Notes under the pieces: model-generated
Seen by the model: the letters and a program-made list of their open reading frames with translations, nothing else
Databases searched by the model: none
Told to the model about the DNA's origin: nothing
Translations under genes and position numbers: made by a program
DNA from: Syntrophomonadaceae bacterium
Lineage (GTDB): Bacteria; Bacillota_D; Dethiobacteria; DTU022
Assembly (NCBI GenBank): GCA_003562605.1
Contig: PWUG01000416.1
Location: 1 to 15,749 of the forward strand
Direction: 5' to 3'
Length of the DNA: 15,749 nt
Shown: positions 1-7,339 of the stretch, one piece after another
How positions within the stretch are numbered: the stretch's first letter is position 1
How the letters are laid out: the number at the start of each line of letters is the position of its first letter

Positions 1-109
1 CGGCTTCTTTGGCAAGGTAATCGATAACCTTCCCTTTTCCCTCATCGCCCCATTGGGCCCCGACCACAGCCAGGCTCTTTGTTTTTTTCAAATCAATACC
101 ACCCATCAT
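1..109 (-). CDS. purA: Adenylosuccinate synthetase, N-terminal part (cut by window edge)
   Basis: Only the first 36 codons are in the window; the gene runs off the left edge. The peptide carries [13 protein letters not shown] at residues 15-27, the GTP-binding signature that opens adenylosuccinate synthetase. The enzyme joins IMP and aspartate using GTP, the first step from IMP to AMP, in the cytosol. The ATG at 109 overlaps the gatB stop in an ATGA arrangement; a second ATG follows directly at 106. No clear Shine-Dalgarno sequence precedes it, only an A-rich stretch with AAGAA, so translation is probably coupled to gatB. It is the last visible gene of the gatC-gatA-gatB-purA operon. The identification is certain; which of the two adjacent ATGs is used is not. 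Confidence 0.93.
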   Translation of the reverse strand, partial: MMGGIDLKKTKSLAVVGAQWGDEGKGKVIDYLAKEA

Positions 110-1542
110 TGACTAATTTTTTTCTTAAGAAGCTGATTCAATTCTCCAGGATCCGCTCTTCCGCCAGTTAGTGCCATTACCCTGCCGACCAGATAAGCGA
201 TAGCTTTATCTTTGCCCTGGCGGTAGTTTTCAACTGCGTCAGGATTTTCCGCAATAACCCGATCCACTAAGGGTATAAGTTTTTCCTTCCCAGAAATCCG
301 TTTCAAACCTTTTTCCCTGACCAGTGCTTTAGGGCTTTTACCACTTTTAACCATTTCAGTGAGCAACTCTTTTGCTACCGGGCGGTTTATTTCACCTTTA
401 TCAAGCAGGGCAAGCAATTCAACAAGCTGTTTCGGTTGAATTTCTTCAGCTGATTTGCCGCTTTCGCGAATCTGGTAAAGCAGGTCACCCTGTACCCATT
501 TGGCCAGGCTGCGGTAATCCTTATATTTTTCGGCTGACGCTTCAAAAAAATCACCAATTGCCCTGTTTTCGGTAAACAGAGCCGCTTCCTTGCGCTCAAG
601 CCCGTATTGCTCCATTAAGCGAGCCCGGCGCTGTCGGGGCAGCTCCGGAAGTGAAGCTTGAATTTTTTCAATATAAGAACCCTCGAGAATAAGCGGCAGA
701 AGATCGGGTTCGGGGAAATAACGGTAGTCAGATGATCCTTCTTTGCTGCGCAAAGGAATGGTTTCTTTTTTCTCTTCGTCCCAGTGACAGGTTTCCTGGT
801 TAACCGAACCGCCTGCAGAAAGCACTGATTCCTGCCTTTTTGCTTCGTAATTCAAGGCCATCTCAACAGCACGGAACGAGTTCATATTTTTCACTTCAGC
901 CTTGGTGCCCAACCCGGTGGCACCGATCGGGCGAAGCGATATATTCGCATCGCAGCGCAGCGAACCTTCTTCCATTTTGCAGTCTGAAGCACCGGAATAA
1001 AGCAGGAGTGAGCGAAGATCCTCCAGGAAAAGACGAGCTTCGCGGCCGGAGCGGATATCGGGAGCCGTTACTATTTCCAGAAGTGGAATTCCGGCCCGAT
1101 TGTAGTCTACAAGGGAATAATCGGAACCCATAATAGAATCCCCGGCGTGGATCAGTTTGCCGGCTTCCTCTTCCAGGTGGACCCTTTCCAGGTTAATTTT
1201 CTTAACAGATCCTTCAAATTCAATTTCAAGGTAACCACCTTCAGCCAATGGCTGATCATACTGCGAAATCTGGTAGGCTTTCGGCAGATCGGGATAATAA
1301 TAATTTTTGCGGTCAAAACGGCTCTTATAACTGACATTGCTTTTCAGGACCAGGGCCGCCGTTACAGCCAGTTCAATAGCCCGGCGGTTGAAAACAGGTA
1401 ACGTGCCCGGCAGTCCGAGACAGATCGGGCAGCAATTTGCGTTTGGCTCCCTGCCGAAAACAGTGCTGCAGCCACAAAAAAGCTTAGATTTGGTTTGCAA
1501 TTCAAGGTGTATTTCCAGGCCGATAATGACTTCATAACGCAT
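106..1542 (-). CDS. gatB: Asp-tRNA(Asn)/Glu-tRNA(Gln) amidotransferase subunit B
   Basis: A 478-residue subunit that binds the mischarged tRNA and activates its Asp or Glu side chain with ATP, so that ammonia from GatA makes Asn-tRNA or Gln-tRNA. The N-terminus has the family opening [23 protein letters not shown] and a zinc-site-like set of cysteines (C23, C25, C38, C41). [16 protein letters not shown] at about 82-97 is the conserved GatB segment. The C-terminal 150 residues match the helical tail plus YqeY-like domain (ending [15 protein letters not shown]), so the protein is full length. The ATG is preceded by GGAGGGG lying inside the last codons of gatA, with only 2 bp between the genes. 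Its stop overlaps the purA start by 4 bp. Presence of GatCAB suggests indirect charging of at least one amide tRNA, but no Gln or Asn synthetase can be checked here. Confidence 0.97.
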   Translation of the reverse strand: MRYEVIIGLEIHLELQTKSKLFCGCSTVFGREPNANCCPICLGLPGTLPVFNRRAIELAVTAALVLKSNVSYKSRFDRKNYYYPDLPKAYQISQYDQPLAEGGYLEIEFEGSVKKINLERVHLEEEAGKLIHAGDSIMGSDYSLVDYNRAGIPLLEIVTAPDIRSGREARLFLEDLRSLLLYSGASDCKMEEGSLRCDANISLRPIGATGLGTKAEVKNMNSFRAVEMALNYEAKRQESVLSAGGSVNQETCHWDEEKKETIPLRSKEGSSDYRYFPEPDLLPLILEGSYIEKIQASLPELPRQRRARLMEQYGLERKEAALFTENRAIGDFFEASAEKYKDYRSLAKWVQGDLLYQIRESGKSAEEIQPKQLVELLALLDKGEINRPVAKELLTEMVKSGKSPKALVREKGLKRISGKEKLIPLVDRVIAENPDAVENYRQGKDKAIAYLVGRVMALTGGRADPGELNQLLKKKISQ

Positions 1543-1544
1543 TT

Positions 1545-3026
1545 TTAAAGTTCCCCTCCTTCAGGAAGCTTCACACGCGGGCGAAGCGGAAGAGGATCGC
1601 GTTTCATTTCCAGGAAAGCGGCAACCTTCAGTAACAGCCCTTCTTGAGAAGGAGATGATGTCATCTGCATACCCATCGGCAGCCCACAGGTGTGCATGCC
1701 GCTTGGCACAGAGAGCGATGGAACTCCGGCCAGGGCATCGGTAATATTGCAGATATCTGAAAGATACATTTGCAGGGGGTCGTCAATTTTTTCACCGATA
1801 TTAAAAGCAGGTGTCGGGGTGGTTGCTCCAACCAACAAATCAAAACGCTTGAAGGCCGCTTCAAAGTCACGGCGGATAAGGGTTCGCACCTTCATGGCCT
1901 GCAAGTAATAGGCATCATAATATCCGGCGCTTAAGGCATAAGTTCCGATCATGATCCTGCGCTTAACTTCAGGACCAAACCCTTTTCCCCTGCTCTGGCT
2001 GAACATAGTTTCAATATTTTTACCACCGGCATTATAGCCGTAACGGACACCGTCATAACGGCCTAAATTTGAACTTGCTTCCGATGGAGCAATCAGGTAA
2101 TATGCTCCAAGACCATAATCTGTGAGAGGCAGGGATACTTCATCGACTTCTGCGCCATGCTCCTCAAGCAGAGCAACCAATTTCATTACAGCTGCAGTTA
2201 TTTCAGGGTCAAATCCATCGGCAAGGTTCTGCCTAATCACCCCTATTTTCAAGTTTTTCATGTCTTTTTTAGGTTCGTCAAAGTAATCGGGGACTGCTTC
2301 AGGAAGAGAAGTCGAGTCAAGGGGATCGTAACCGGCCACAACTCTCATCAACAGGGCGCTGTCAAGAGCTGTAAGCGAAAAAGGCCCAATTTGATCCAAG
2401 GATGAAGCAAAAGCAATTAAGCCGTAACGGGAAACCCTTCCATAAGTAGGCCTTAAACCTGTCAGGCCGCAGAAGGAAGCCGGCTGGCGGATTGAACCCC
2501 CGGTGTCAGAACCAAGCGCCAGGGGCGCCATTCCTGTAGAAACTGCTACCGCGGAACCGCCGCTGGAACCTCCCGGAACTTTATCTAAATTCCACGGGTT
2601 GCGGGTAGTGAAAAAAGCTGAGTTTTCAGTAGACGAACCCATGGCGAACTCGTCCATATTTGTTTTTCCGAGCAGGGGCATCCCGGCCCGTTTTAACGCT
2701 TCGACGACCGTAGCATCATAAGGGGGAATAAAATTTTCAAGGATACGGGAAGCGCAGGTAGTCCTTAAACCGTTGGTGCACATATTATCTTTAATTGCTA
2801 TCGGCACGCCGGCCAGGGGATGTAGCTCTTCTCCACGCAGCCTTTTACGGTCTACGCCGGCTGCTGTTTCAAGAGCCATCACAGGTGTATGGGTAATAAA
2901 AGCTTTCACATAAGGTTCAACCAGTTCGATGCGATCCAAAAAGCTCTGGACAACTTCGACCGCACTGATCTCTTTTTCCTGGAGCATTTTGCTGAGATCT
3001 GCTGCTGTATTCTCATATAGTTCCAT
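1545..3026 (-). CDS. gatA: Asp-tRNA(Asn)/Glu-tRNA(Gln) amidotransferase subunit A
   Basis: The glutaminase subunit of GatCAB, an amidase-signature enzyme that releases ammonia from glutamine and channels it to GatB. The Ser-cisSer-Lys triad is visible: K79 in AIKDNM, S154 in GGSSGGSA, and S178 in SDTGGSIRQP. These are the same residue numbers as in the well-studied Staphylococcus aureus GatA. That numbering holds only if translation starts at the ATG at 3026 (MELYENTAADL, 493 aa). This ATG has GAGGA six bases upstream, while the longer reading frame from a GTG at 3050 has no ribosome binding site. It follows gatC after 47 bp and is followed by gatB 2 bp on. The length and motif order are standard; nothing is missing. 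Confidence 0.97.
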   Translation of the reverse strand: MELYENTAADLSKMLQEKEISAVEVVQSFLDRIELVEPYVKAFITHTPVMALETAAGVDRKRLRGEELHPLAGVPIAIKDNMCTNGLRTTCASRILENFIPPYDATVVEALKRAGMPLLGKTNMDEFAMGSSTENSAFFTTRNPWNLDKVPGGSSGGSAVAVSTGMAPLALGSDTGGSIRQPASFCGLTGLRPTYGRVSRYGLIAFASSLDQIGPFSLTALDSALLMRVVAGYDPLDSTSLPEAVPDYFDEPKKDMKNLKIGVIRQNLADGFDPEITAAVMKLVALLEEHGAEVDEVSLPLTDYGLGAYYLIAPSEASSNLGRYDGVRYGYNAGGKNIETMFSQSRGKGFGPEVKRRIMIGTYALSAGYYDAYYLQAMKVRTLIRRDFEAAFKRFDLLVGATTPTPAFNIGEKIDDPLQMYLSDICNITDALAGVPSLSVPSGMHTCGLPMGMQMTSSPSQEGLLLKVAAFLEMKRDPLPLRPRVKLPEGGEL

Positions 3027-3073
3027 ATTAGTCCTCATTTCAAACGACACAGGGACAAATAACTTAAGACGGT

Positions 3074-3382
3074 TTATACTTCGGCCTGTCCGGTGGCAGT
3101 GATGCTCGGAACACGGAAAAAATCCTTCTGACGGCGGGGTGCGTTTTGCAGCACCCTGTTCAGGGAAAGCGAGGGCCTGGTTACATCTTCACGCATAACT
3201 GCAGGAAGGTCTATAACATGTGATGTAGGTTCAATACCACCTGTGTCCAGCTCCTGAATCCGGCGGGCAGTCTCGAGAATATCGCTTAGCTGTCCGGCCA
3301 TCTTCACTTTTTCTTCCGGTCCCAAGGTCAGGCGGGCAAGGCGGGCCACATAGTCAACTTCTTTATTAAAGTCAATGGCCAT
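3074..3382 (-). CDS. gatC: Asp-tRNA(Asn)/Glu-tRNA(Gln) amidotransferase subunit C
   Basis: A 102-residue protein, the usual length for GatC, the belt-like subunit that wraps GatA and GatB and is needed for their stable assembly. The family pattern is clear: the N-terminal helix VDYVARLARLTLGPEEKVKMAGQLSDIL, then the extended middle GIEPTSHVIDLPAVMREDVTRPSL, ending in FFRVPSI. The ATG at 3382 has an ideal GGAGGTT (3388-3394) seven bases or so upstream. It is the first gene of the operon and is preceded by a promoter and a structured leader with a terminator-like hairpin, so expression of the whole gatCAB-purA unit may be set in this leader. Confidence 0.96.
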   Translation of the reverse strand: MAIDFNKEVDYVARLARLTLGPEEKVKMAGQLSDILETARRIQELDTGGIEPTSHVIDLPAVMREDVTRPSLSLNRVLQNAPRRQKDFFRVPSITATGQAEV

Positions 3383-3414
3383 TTTTCAACCTCCAGTCAT
3401 TCCAAATATATCCG

Positions 3415-3444
3415 AAAACAATAAACCGGCTTCCCTGAGCCGGT
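3415..3444 (-). terminator. Terminator-like hairpin in the gatC leader
   Basis: Read on the minus strand, ACCGGCT pairs with AGCCGGT (3438-3444 with 3425-3431), a 7-bp GC-rich stem with a 6-nt loop. It is followed by the T-rich run TTATTGTTTT (3424-3415). It lies downstream of the gatC promoter and about 40 bases before the gatC start, on the same strand. It would therefore stop transcription before the operon unless it is prevented from forming or read through. The U-tract is interrupted, so its strength is uncertain. On the plus strand no T-run follows, so it is not a terminator for the facing gene. Confidence 0.55.
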
Positions 3445-3544
3445 CTAAAAGTTAGAAAGAGCCTGGAAGGCAAAACGCAGGTTTCTTTTTCAATCCCGTT
3501 TTTAGCCGAAGGATCTTGTTTCTAACAATTATTTTTACTTTTAG
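3445..3544 (-). promoter_or_regulatory. Structured 5' leader of gatCAB-purA, unassigned
   Basis: Directly downstream of the predicted start site the RNA can form a long helix. CTAAAA (3544-3539) pairs with TTTTAG (3450-3445). After a 12-nt A/U-rich bulge on the 5' side, GTTAGAAA (3526-3519) pairs perfectly with TTTCTAAC (3458-3451). About 60 nt are enclosed, with small helices possible (GCCT/AGGC near 3465; ATCC/GGAT near 3495-3513). The terminator-like hairpin follows at once. The T-box signature (TGGNACCGCG) is absent, and I recognise no known riboswitch consensus. This is a candidate cis-regulatory RNA based on pairing and position only. Confidence 0.5.
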
Positions 3545-3556
3545 TATCACAAAATT

Positions 3557-3585
3557 ATTTTAATCTATCTGGGCTGCACAGTCAA
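3557..3585 (-). promoter_or_regulatory. Sigma-A type promoter of the gatC operon
   Basis: TTGACT (3585-3580), a 17-bp spacer, and TAAAAT (3562-3557) read on the minus strand, five of six matches in each hexamer. The transcript should begin near 3550, giving a leader of about 168 nt before gatC. Confidence 0.8.
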
Positions 3586-3598
3586 GGTGAATAGTGTT

Positions 3599-3620
3599 TC
3601 GGTGTTACCGGTATTACCGA
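3599..3620. promoter_or_regulatory. Operator-like 22-bp dyad between divergent promoters
   Basis: Arms TCGGT and ACCGA flank a perfectly symmetric core TACCGGTA, with two unpaired positions on each side; 9 of 11 position pairs are symmetric. The centre lies between 3609 and 3610. The dyad covers the -35 region of the plus-strand promoter and sits 14 bp upstream of the -35 of the gatC promoter. It also reads as two tandem copies of CGGTRTTAC. This geometry fits a dimeric repressor site acting mainly on the oxidoreductase gene. The regulator is not in the window. Confidence 0.5.
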
Positions 3621-3633
3621 GCTGTGTTATAAT
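3605..3633 (+). promoter_or_regulatory. Extended -10 promoter of the oxidoreductase gene
   Basis: TATAAT at 3628-3633 is preceded by TGT, giving an extended -10. A weak -35 (TTACCG, 3605-3610) lies 17 bp upstream inside the dyad. The expected start point is about 3640, which is the A of the ATG. Confidence 0.65.
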
Positions 3634-3639
3634 CAGCAT

Positions 3640-4779
3640 ATGCAAAATGAAATAAATGAAACTGATTTTAGTTATTATGATCTTGCTGTTATCGGAGGAG
3701 GCCCTGCAGGAACACTTGCTGCTGCCCTGGCTGCCGAAACAGGCCTTTCTACAATAGTCTTGGAAAAAAAAAGATATCCCCGTAATAAAATCTGCGGGGG
3801 GTTTATCTCCGCACGAAGCATTTCCCTGCTGCCGAAAGATTTAAGGCTTTCTTCACTACCTTCGGAATCCATTTACCAGGTAAGTATAATAAAAAAGCGG
3901 CAGCCTTACATTTACAACAGTAAAACCCGTTTGGGAATGGTTATAGAGAGGGAACAGCTTGATCATCTGATGGCAAAATACGCACGCGGTAAGGGTGCAG
4001 TTATCATGGAAGGACAGACCCTGCAAACGATTAAGAGGACTGAAGATAAAAAAGAAAATTTCTGGCCCTACATACTTGAAACTGGGAATTCTGCCGGACC
4101 AAAATATAAGGCACGTTATGTGATCGCAGCAGATGGGGCAATGGGAGAGACAGCAATGCTTGCGGGGTTGAGGAGCAACAAAAAAGGCCCTGCCGGATGG
4201 GGCATGTCAAAAATTATTAAAGCAAGGTCTAATGTAGCGGAAACAGGTGCGGTCAAGTTTTATCCCCTGCCTTTTCTGGGCGGTATGGGCTGGTCCTTTA
4301 GCGGACCTGACTGGACAAACCATGGTGTCGGAGGTCTTTTCGGCAGGAAACTTTTATTAAAGGCTTATCACCGTATCTTTCCCGGGGATCCTGAATGTGC
4401 AAATCTTAATGCCTGGCCGCTTCCCTTTCTCGGCCCGTTGAAAAAAGCAGCCGCGGGTAACCTGCTTTTAACCGGAGATGCCGCAGGGCTGATCGATCCT
4501 TTTTCAGGGGAAGGCCTTTATAACTCTTTTAAAAGCTCCATCCTTGCTGTCAGGGCTATCACCGCTGCAGAAAAAAGCAACAGGGAGGCAGGGGAACTCT
4601 ACAGCAAAATTTTTAAACAGCATTTCCGAAATGGCTTTACCGCCTCTCTTGTTGGGGCTTTTTTTTTGCACGGCCTTTCAATTACAAACCCATCAGCCCT
4701 GCCGCATGCAATGGCCGCCCTTATGGTGAACCGGCTGTGGTTTAACCGTGATATCGACGATTTCCCCCGGCAATTTTAA
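3640..4779 (+). CDS. FAD-dependent oxidoreductase, geranylgeranyl reductase family
   Basis: A 379-residue flavoprotein. The FAD-binding Rossmann motif GGGPAG is at 19-24, with the ribose-binding acidic residue E42 at the end of the second strand. RNKICGGFIS (48-57) is the K-x-C-G-G segment typical of the geranylgeranyl reductase branch. VIAADGAMG (161-169) and LLTGDAAGLIDPFSGEGLYNS (276-296) are the later FAD contacts. Relatives reduce isoprenoid chains of lipids or quinones, or act as other flavin hydroxylase-like enzymes; the substrate here cannot be read from sequence. There is no signal peptide or obvious membrane helix. The gene stands alone on the plus strand between two minus-strand operons. 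The only usable start is the ATG at 3640, with no ribosome binding site and a -10 box six bases upstream, suggesting a leaderless message. Family assignment is firm, function is open. Confidence 0.88.
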   Translation: MQNEINETDFSYYDLAVIGGGPAGTLAAALAAETGLSTIVLEKKRYPRNKICGGFISARSISLLPKDLRLSSLPSESIYQVSIIKKRQPYIYNSKTRLGMVIEREQLDHLMAKYARGKGAVIMEGQTLQTIKRTEDKKENFWPYILETGNSAGPKYKARYVIAADGAMGETAMLAGLRSNKKGPAGWGMSKIIKARSNVAETGAVKFYPLPFLGGMGWSFSGPDWTNHGVGGLFGRKLLLKAYHRIFPGDPECANLNAWPLPFLGPLKKAAAGNLLLTGDAAGLIDPFSGEGLYNSFKSSILAVRAITAAEKSNREAGELYSKIFKQHFRNGFTASLVGAFFLHGLSITNPSALPHAMAALMVNRLWFNRDIDDFPRQF

Positions 4780-4812
4780 CTCAACAGGTAGTGCTTATAG
4801 TACCGCCTTGTT

Positions 4813-5994
4813 TTAGATGATGTGAGCTTCGATAAAATCGTGGATTGAAAAGAGCTTGCTTCCCTGAAAGTAGAAACGGGGAACACGCTTGTTGACCGCA
4901 CAGAGCAGTTCGTAGTTAATTGTACCAATTTTCTCTGCAGCCTCTTCTATCGTGACCTGCTCATTACCCTGCCGGCCATACAAAACCACTTCATCATTAA
5001 AACGCACTCCCGGAATATGGCTCACATCGGCCATGAGGTGATCCATGCAAACATTACCGACAACCGGGGCCCGCTGCCCCCTAATCAGGATCTGGCCCCT
5101 GTTAGATTGAAGCCGGCTGTAGCCATCGGCATAACCGATTGGTATGGTAGCAATAAGTGACTCCTCTGTAGTCCGGTATGTACAGCCATAACTGATCGCG
5201 GTGCCCGGGGGTACTTTTTTAACCAGAACCACCCTGCTTCTTAAGGTTAGGGCCGGAAACAGCTTTAAGCCTTTTTCCTCCAGCTCAGATGAGGGGTAAT
5301 AACCGTACATCGCCAGTCCGAGACGAATCAGGTTATACCTTGCGGAAGGGTGGTTTATCGCGGCAGCACTGTTGGCCGCGTGAACCTGGGGAAAGGTAAT
5401 CCTTTTTTCATGGCAGCGTCCAAGTATCCGGTTAAATAGCTTCAGCTGCCCACTGGTATATGTCTCATCTTTTTCTTCAGCAGCGGCAAGGTGGGTAAAA
5501 ATCCCTTCAGTTACCAAGCCTGGAAGAAGGTTTATGCGGGAAACGACCTCGACCGCTTCTTCAGGCAGCAGACCGATCCGTCCCATACCTGTATCAATCT
5601 TTATATGAATTGGTATTGTAACCTCGTGCTCTACCGCCATCCGTGACAAATCAAGTGCTGTTTCAAAACCAAAAACAGTAGGGGTCAGCTTGTACTCTGC
5701 CAGTGACGAAAAATGGACCGGGTCGGTATAGCCGAGTAAAAGGATTGGCGCATCGATACCTGCCTGCCGCAAACTAATCGCTTCTTCGACAAAGGCCACA
5801 GCCAGGCTGGATGCCCCGGACTTAAGAGCGGTTTCGGCAACTGCTACCGCTCCGTGCCCATAGCCATCAGCTTTTACAACGGCCATAATCTGTGTCATCG
5901 GGCCGATCAGATGTCTGAACTGACTGACGTTTTGCGCTATATAATCTAAATTTATTTCCACCCAGGCAGGCCGGGCAGATAATACAGAGCTCAC
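4813..5994 (-). CDS. alr: Alanine racemase
   Basis: PLP-dependent interconversion of L- and D-alanine, supplying D-Ala for peptidoglycan. The PLP lysine is K41 in AVVKADGYGHG, and the second catalytic base is Y269 in AISYGCTYR. IHIKIDTGMGRIG (129-141) holds the usually carbamylated lysine K132 and the arginine R139 that contacts PLP. MCMDHLMADVS near the C-terminus is the conserved substrate-side loop (most homologues have MCMDQ). At 393 residues it is a normal biosynthetic-type Alr. The start is GTG at 5994, with AAGGAAGG about 11 bases upstream; no ATG lies nearby in frame. It follows hom after 33 bp and is the last gene of this minus-strand cluster. It converges with the oxidoreductase gene across only 33 bp. 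Confidence 0.97.
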   Translation of the reverse strand: MSSVLSARPAWVEINLDYIAQNVSQFRHLIGPMTQIMAVVKADGYGHGAVAVAETALKSGASSLAVAFVEEAISLRQAGIDAPILLLGYTDPVHFSSLAEYKLTPTVFGFETALDLSRMAVEHEVTIPIHIKIDTGMGRIGLLPEEAVEVVSRINLLPGLVTEGIFTHLAAAEEKDETYTSGQLKLFNRILGRCHEKRITFPQVHAANSAAAINHPSARYNLIRLGLAMYGYYPSSELEEKGLKLFPALTLRSRVVLVKKVPPGTAISYGCTYRTTEESLIATIPIGYADGYSRLQSNRGQILIRGQRAPVVGNVCMDHLMADVSHIPGVRFNDEVVLYGRQGNEQVTIEEAAEKIGTINYELLCAVNKRVPRFYFQGSKLFSIHDFIEAHII

Positions 5995-6027
5995 TGATAT
6001 TTCCGCCTTCCTTATTGCTGCCTTGTC

Positions 6028-7329
6028 TCAATCGAGCAGGCGAATCATACTTGGATTCGGCTTAATGGCCGGCAAATTCATTACCTGGTCCAATGCTTTT
6101 TGGAAAGCCTCTTCCTTAGCAGTATGAGTTACAAGAACTATTTCTGCTGTGCTGCCGACGCGCCGTTTCTGAATCACCATATCGAGGCTGACCTGTTCAT
6201 CGCCAAAAGCATTTGCCAGTGCGGCAAAAACACCGGGCCGATCATCAGCGAGAAAACGCAGGTAGAACCGGCTACTGAGATCTTTGATCGGCACATAAGA
6301 TGCTTTTTGAGATGGGTTCCCGGCCAGGCCTCTGCTACAATGATAATGAATACAGCAAGCTGCTTCTGCAACATCGGCCAATACAGCAGTCGCAGTTGGT
6401 TTTGCTCCCGCACCCCGGCCGTAAAACATCACTTCTCCGATAGCATCGCCTTCGATAAAAATTGCGTTAAATTCATTTGCGACGACTGCAAGAGGATGAT
6501 CCTTGGGCACCAGGGCAGGGTGGACTCTTAAAGCAAGACCATCAGGCAAGTTATCACCAATAGCGAGAAGTTTAATCACATAACCAATTTCCCGGGCATA
6601 AGCGATATCTTCATAGGTAACCCCGTTAATACCCTGAACGAAAACCCTGTCGGGATCAATACTGCGTCCGAAAGCGAGGCCGGCCAGGATTATTAGTTTA
6701 TATGCGGCATCACGACCTTCGATATCGTTAGACGGATCGGCTTCGGCAAAGCCAAGTTCCCGAGCCTGCGAAAGCGCTTCCTCAAGGCTCAAGTTGTCCT
6801 GCGACATGCGGGTAAAGATATAATTGGTCGTGCCGTTCACAATTCCCACCAGGCGATTGATGCGATCAGCTATAAGGCTCTGTTTAAGGGGTCGAATCAG
6901 CGGTATGCCGCCGCCGACACTGGCTTCATAAAACACATTAAGGTTTTTGTCCCGGGCAAGAGCCAGAAGCTCTTCGCCGTGGGCAGCCATCAAATCTTTA
7001 TTCGCTGTAACAACATATTTCCCGTTCTCGAGCGCCTGAGTAATAAAACTGCGGGCAGGTTCCAGGCCGCCAATTAATTCTATCACTATCTTAATCTCCG
7101 GGTCTTCCAGAACCTTAGCGGGATCAACGGTTATTTCGTTCTCAGAAAGCCCGGAAGCCCGCAACCGCTCAATATCGCGATCCAGCACCCGCTTCAAAAC
7201 TAAGTTAATATTTATTTTTTCACTGATCCGGCTGCCGTTACTTTTCAGGAGAGCAGCGACACCACCGCCGATAGTCCCCATACCCAGCATGCCGATCTTT
7301 ACCGTTTCTTTCCCCATTGACTTTTCCAT
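6028..7329 (-). CDS. hom: Homoserine dehydrogenase with C-terminal ACT domain
   Basis: NAD(P)H-dependent reduction of aspartate semialdehyde to homoserine, the branch point to threonine and methionine. The N-terminal Rossmann motif is GMLGMGTIGGGVAALL, followed by VTANKDLMAAHG and the catalytic-domain signature VGIVNGTTNYIF. DIEGRDAAYKL contains the catalytic aspartate and lysine. The last 80 residues form an ACT domain (FYLRFLADDRPGVFAAL...), the usual site of threonine feedback. I place the start at the ATG at 7329 (MEKSMGKETVKIG, 433 aa), because AGGA lies seven bases before it. The open frame extends to 7386, but the extra residues overlap the acyl-CoA dehydrogenase gene by 47 bp and look unlike the family. 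It follows that gene by 10 bp. Confidence 0.96.
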   Translation of the reverse strand: MEKSMGKETVKIGMLGMGTIGGGVAALLKSNGSRISEKININLVLKRVLDRDIERLRASGLSENEITVDPAKVLEDPEIKIVIELIGGLEPARSFITQALENGKYVVTANKDLMAAHGEELLALARDKNLNVFYEASVGGGIPLIRPLKQSLIADRINRLVGIVNGTTNYIFTRMSQDNLSLEEALSQARELGFAEADPSNDIEGRDAAYKLIILAGLAFGRSIDPDRVFVQGINGVTYEDIAYAREIGYVIKLLAIGDNLPDGLALRVHPALVPKDHPLAVVANEFNAIFIEGDAIGEVMFYGRGAGAKPTATAVLADVAEAACCIHYHCSRGLAGNPSQKASYVPIKDLSSRFYLRFLADDRPGVFAALANAFGDEQVSLDMVIQKRRVGSTAEIVLVTHTAKEEAFQKALDQVMNLPAIKPNPSMIRLLD

Positions 7330-7339
7330 TTCCCCTTCC

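Noticed and set aside
840..1537. Plus-strand open frames inside gatB, and similar antisense frames in other genes
   Set aside because: They lie fully inside clearly coding genes, lack ribosome binding sites and show no protein-family features.
3027..3050. N-terminal extension of gatA from a GTG at 3050
   Set aside because: No ribosome binding site, and the triad numbering fits known GatA only from the ATG at 3026.
3383..3550. T-box leader upstream of gatC
   Set aside because: Terminator and long stem are present, but no TGGNACCGCG antiterminator sequence or stem I motifs could be found, and the leader is short for a T-box.
4783..4812. Terminator between the converging oxidoreductase and alr genes
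   Set aside because: AACAGGTA can pair with TACC...TGTT only across a four-base bulge, with few GC pairs and a short T-run; too weak to annotate.
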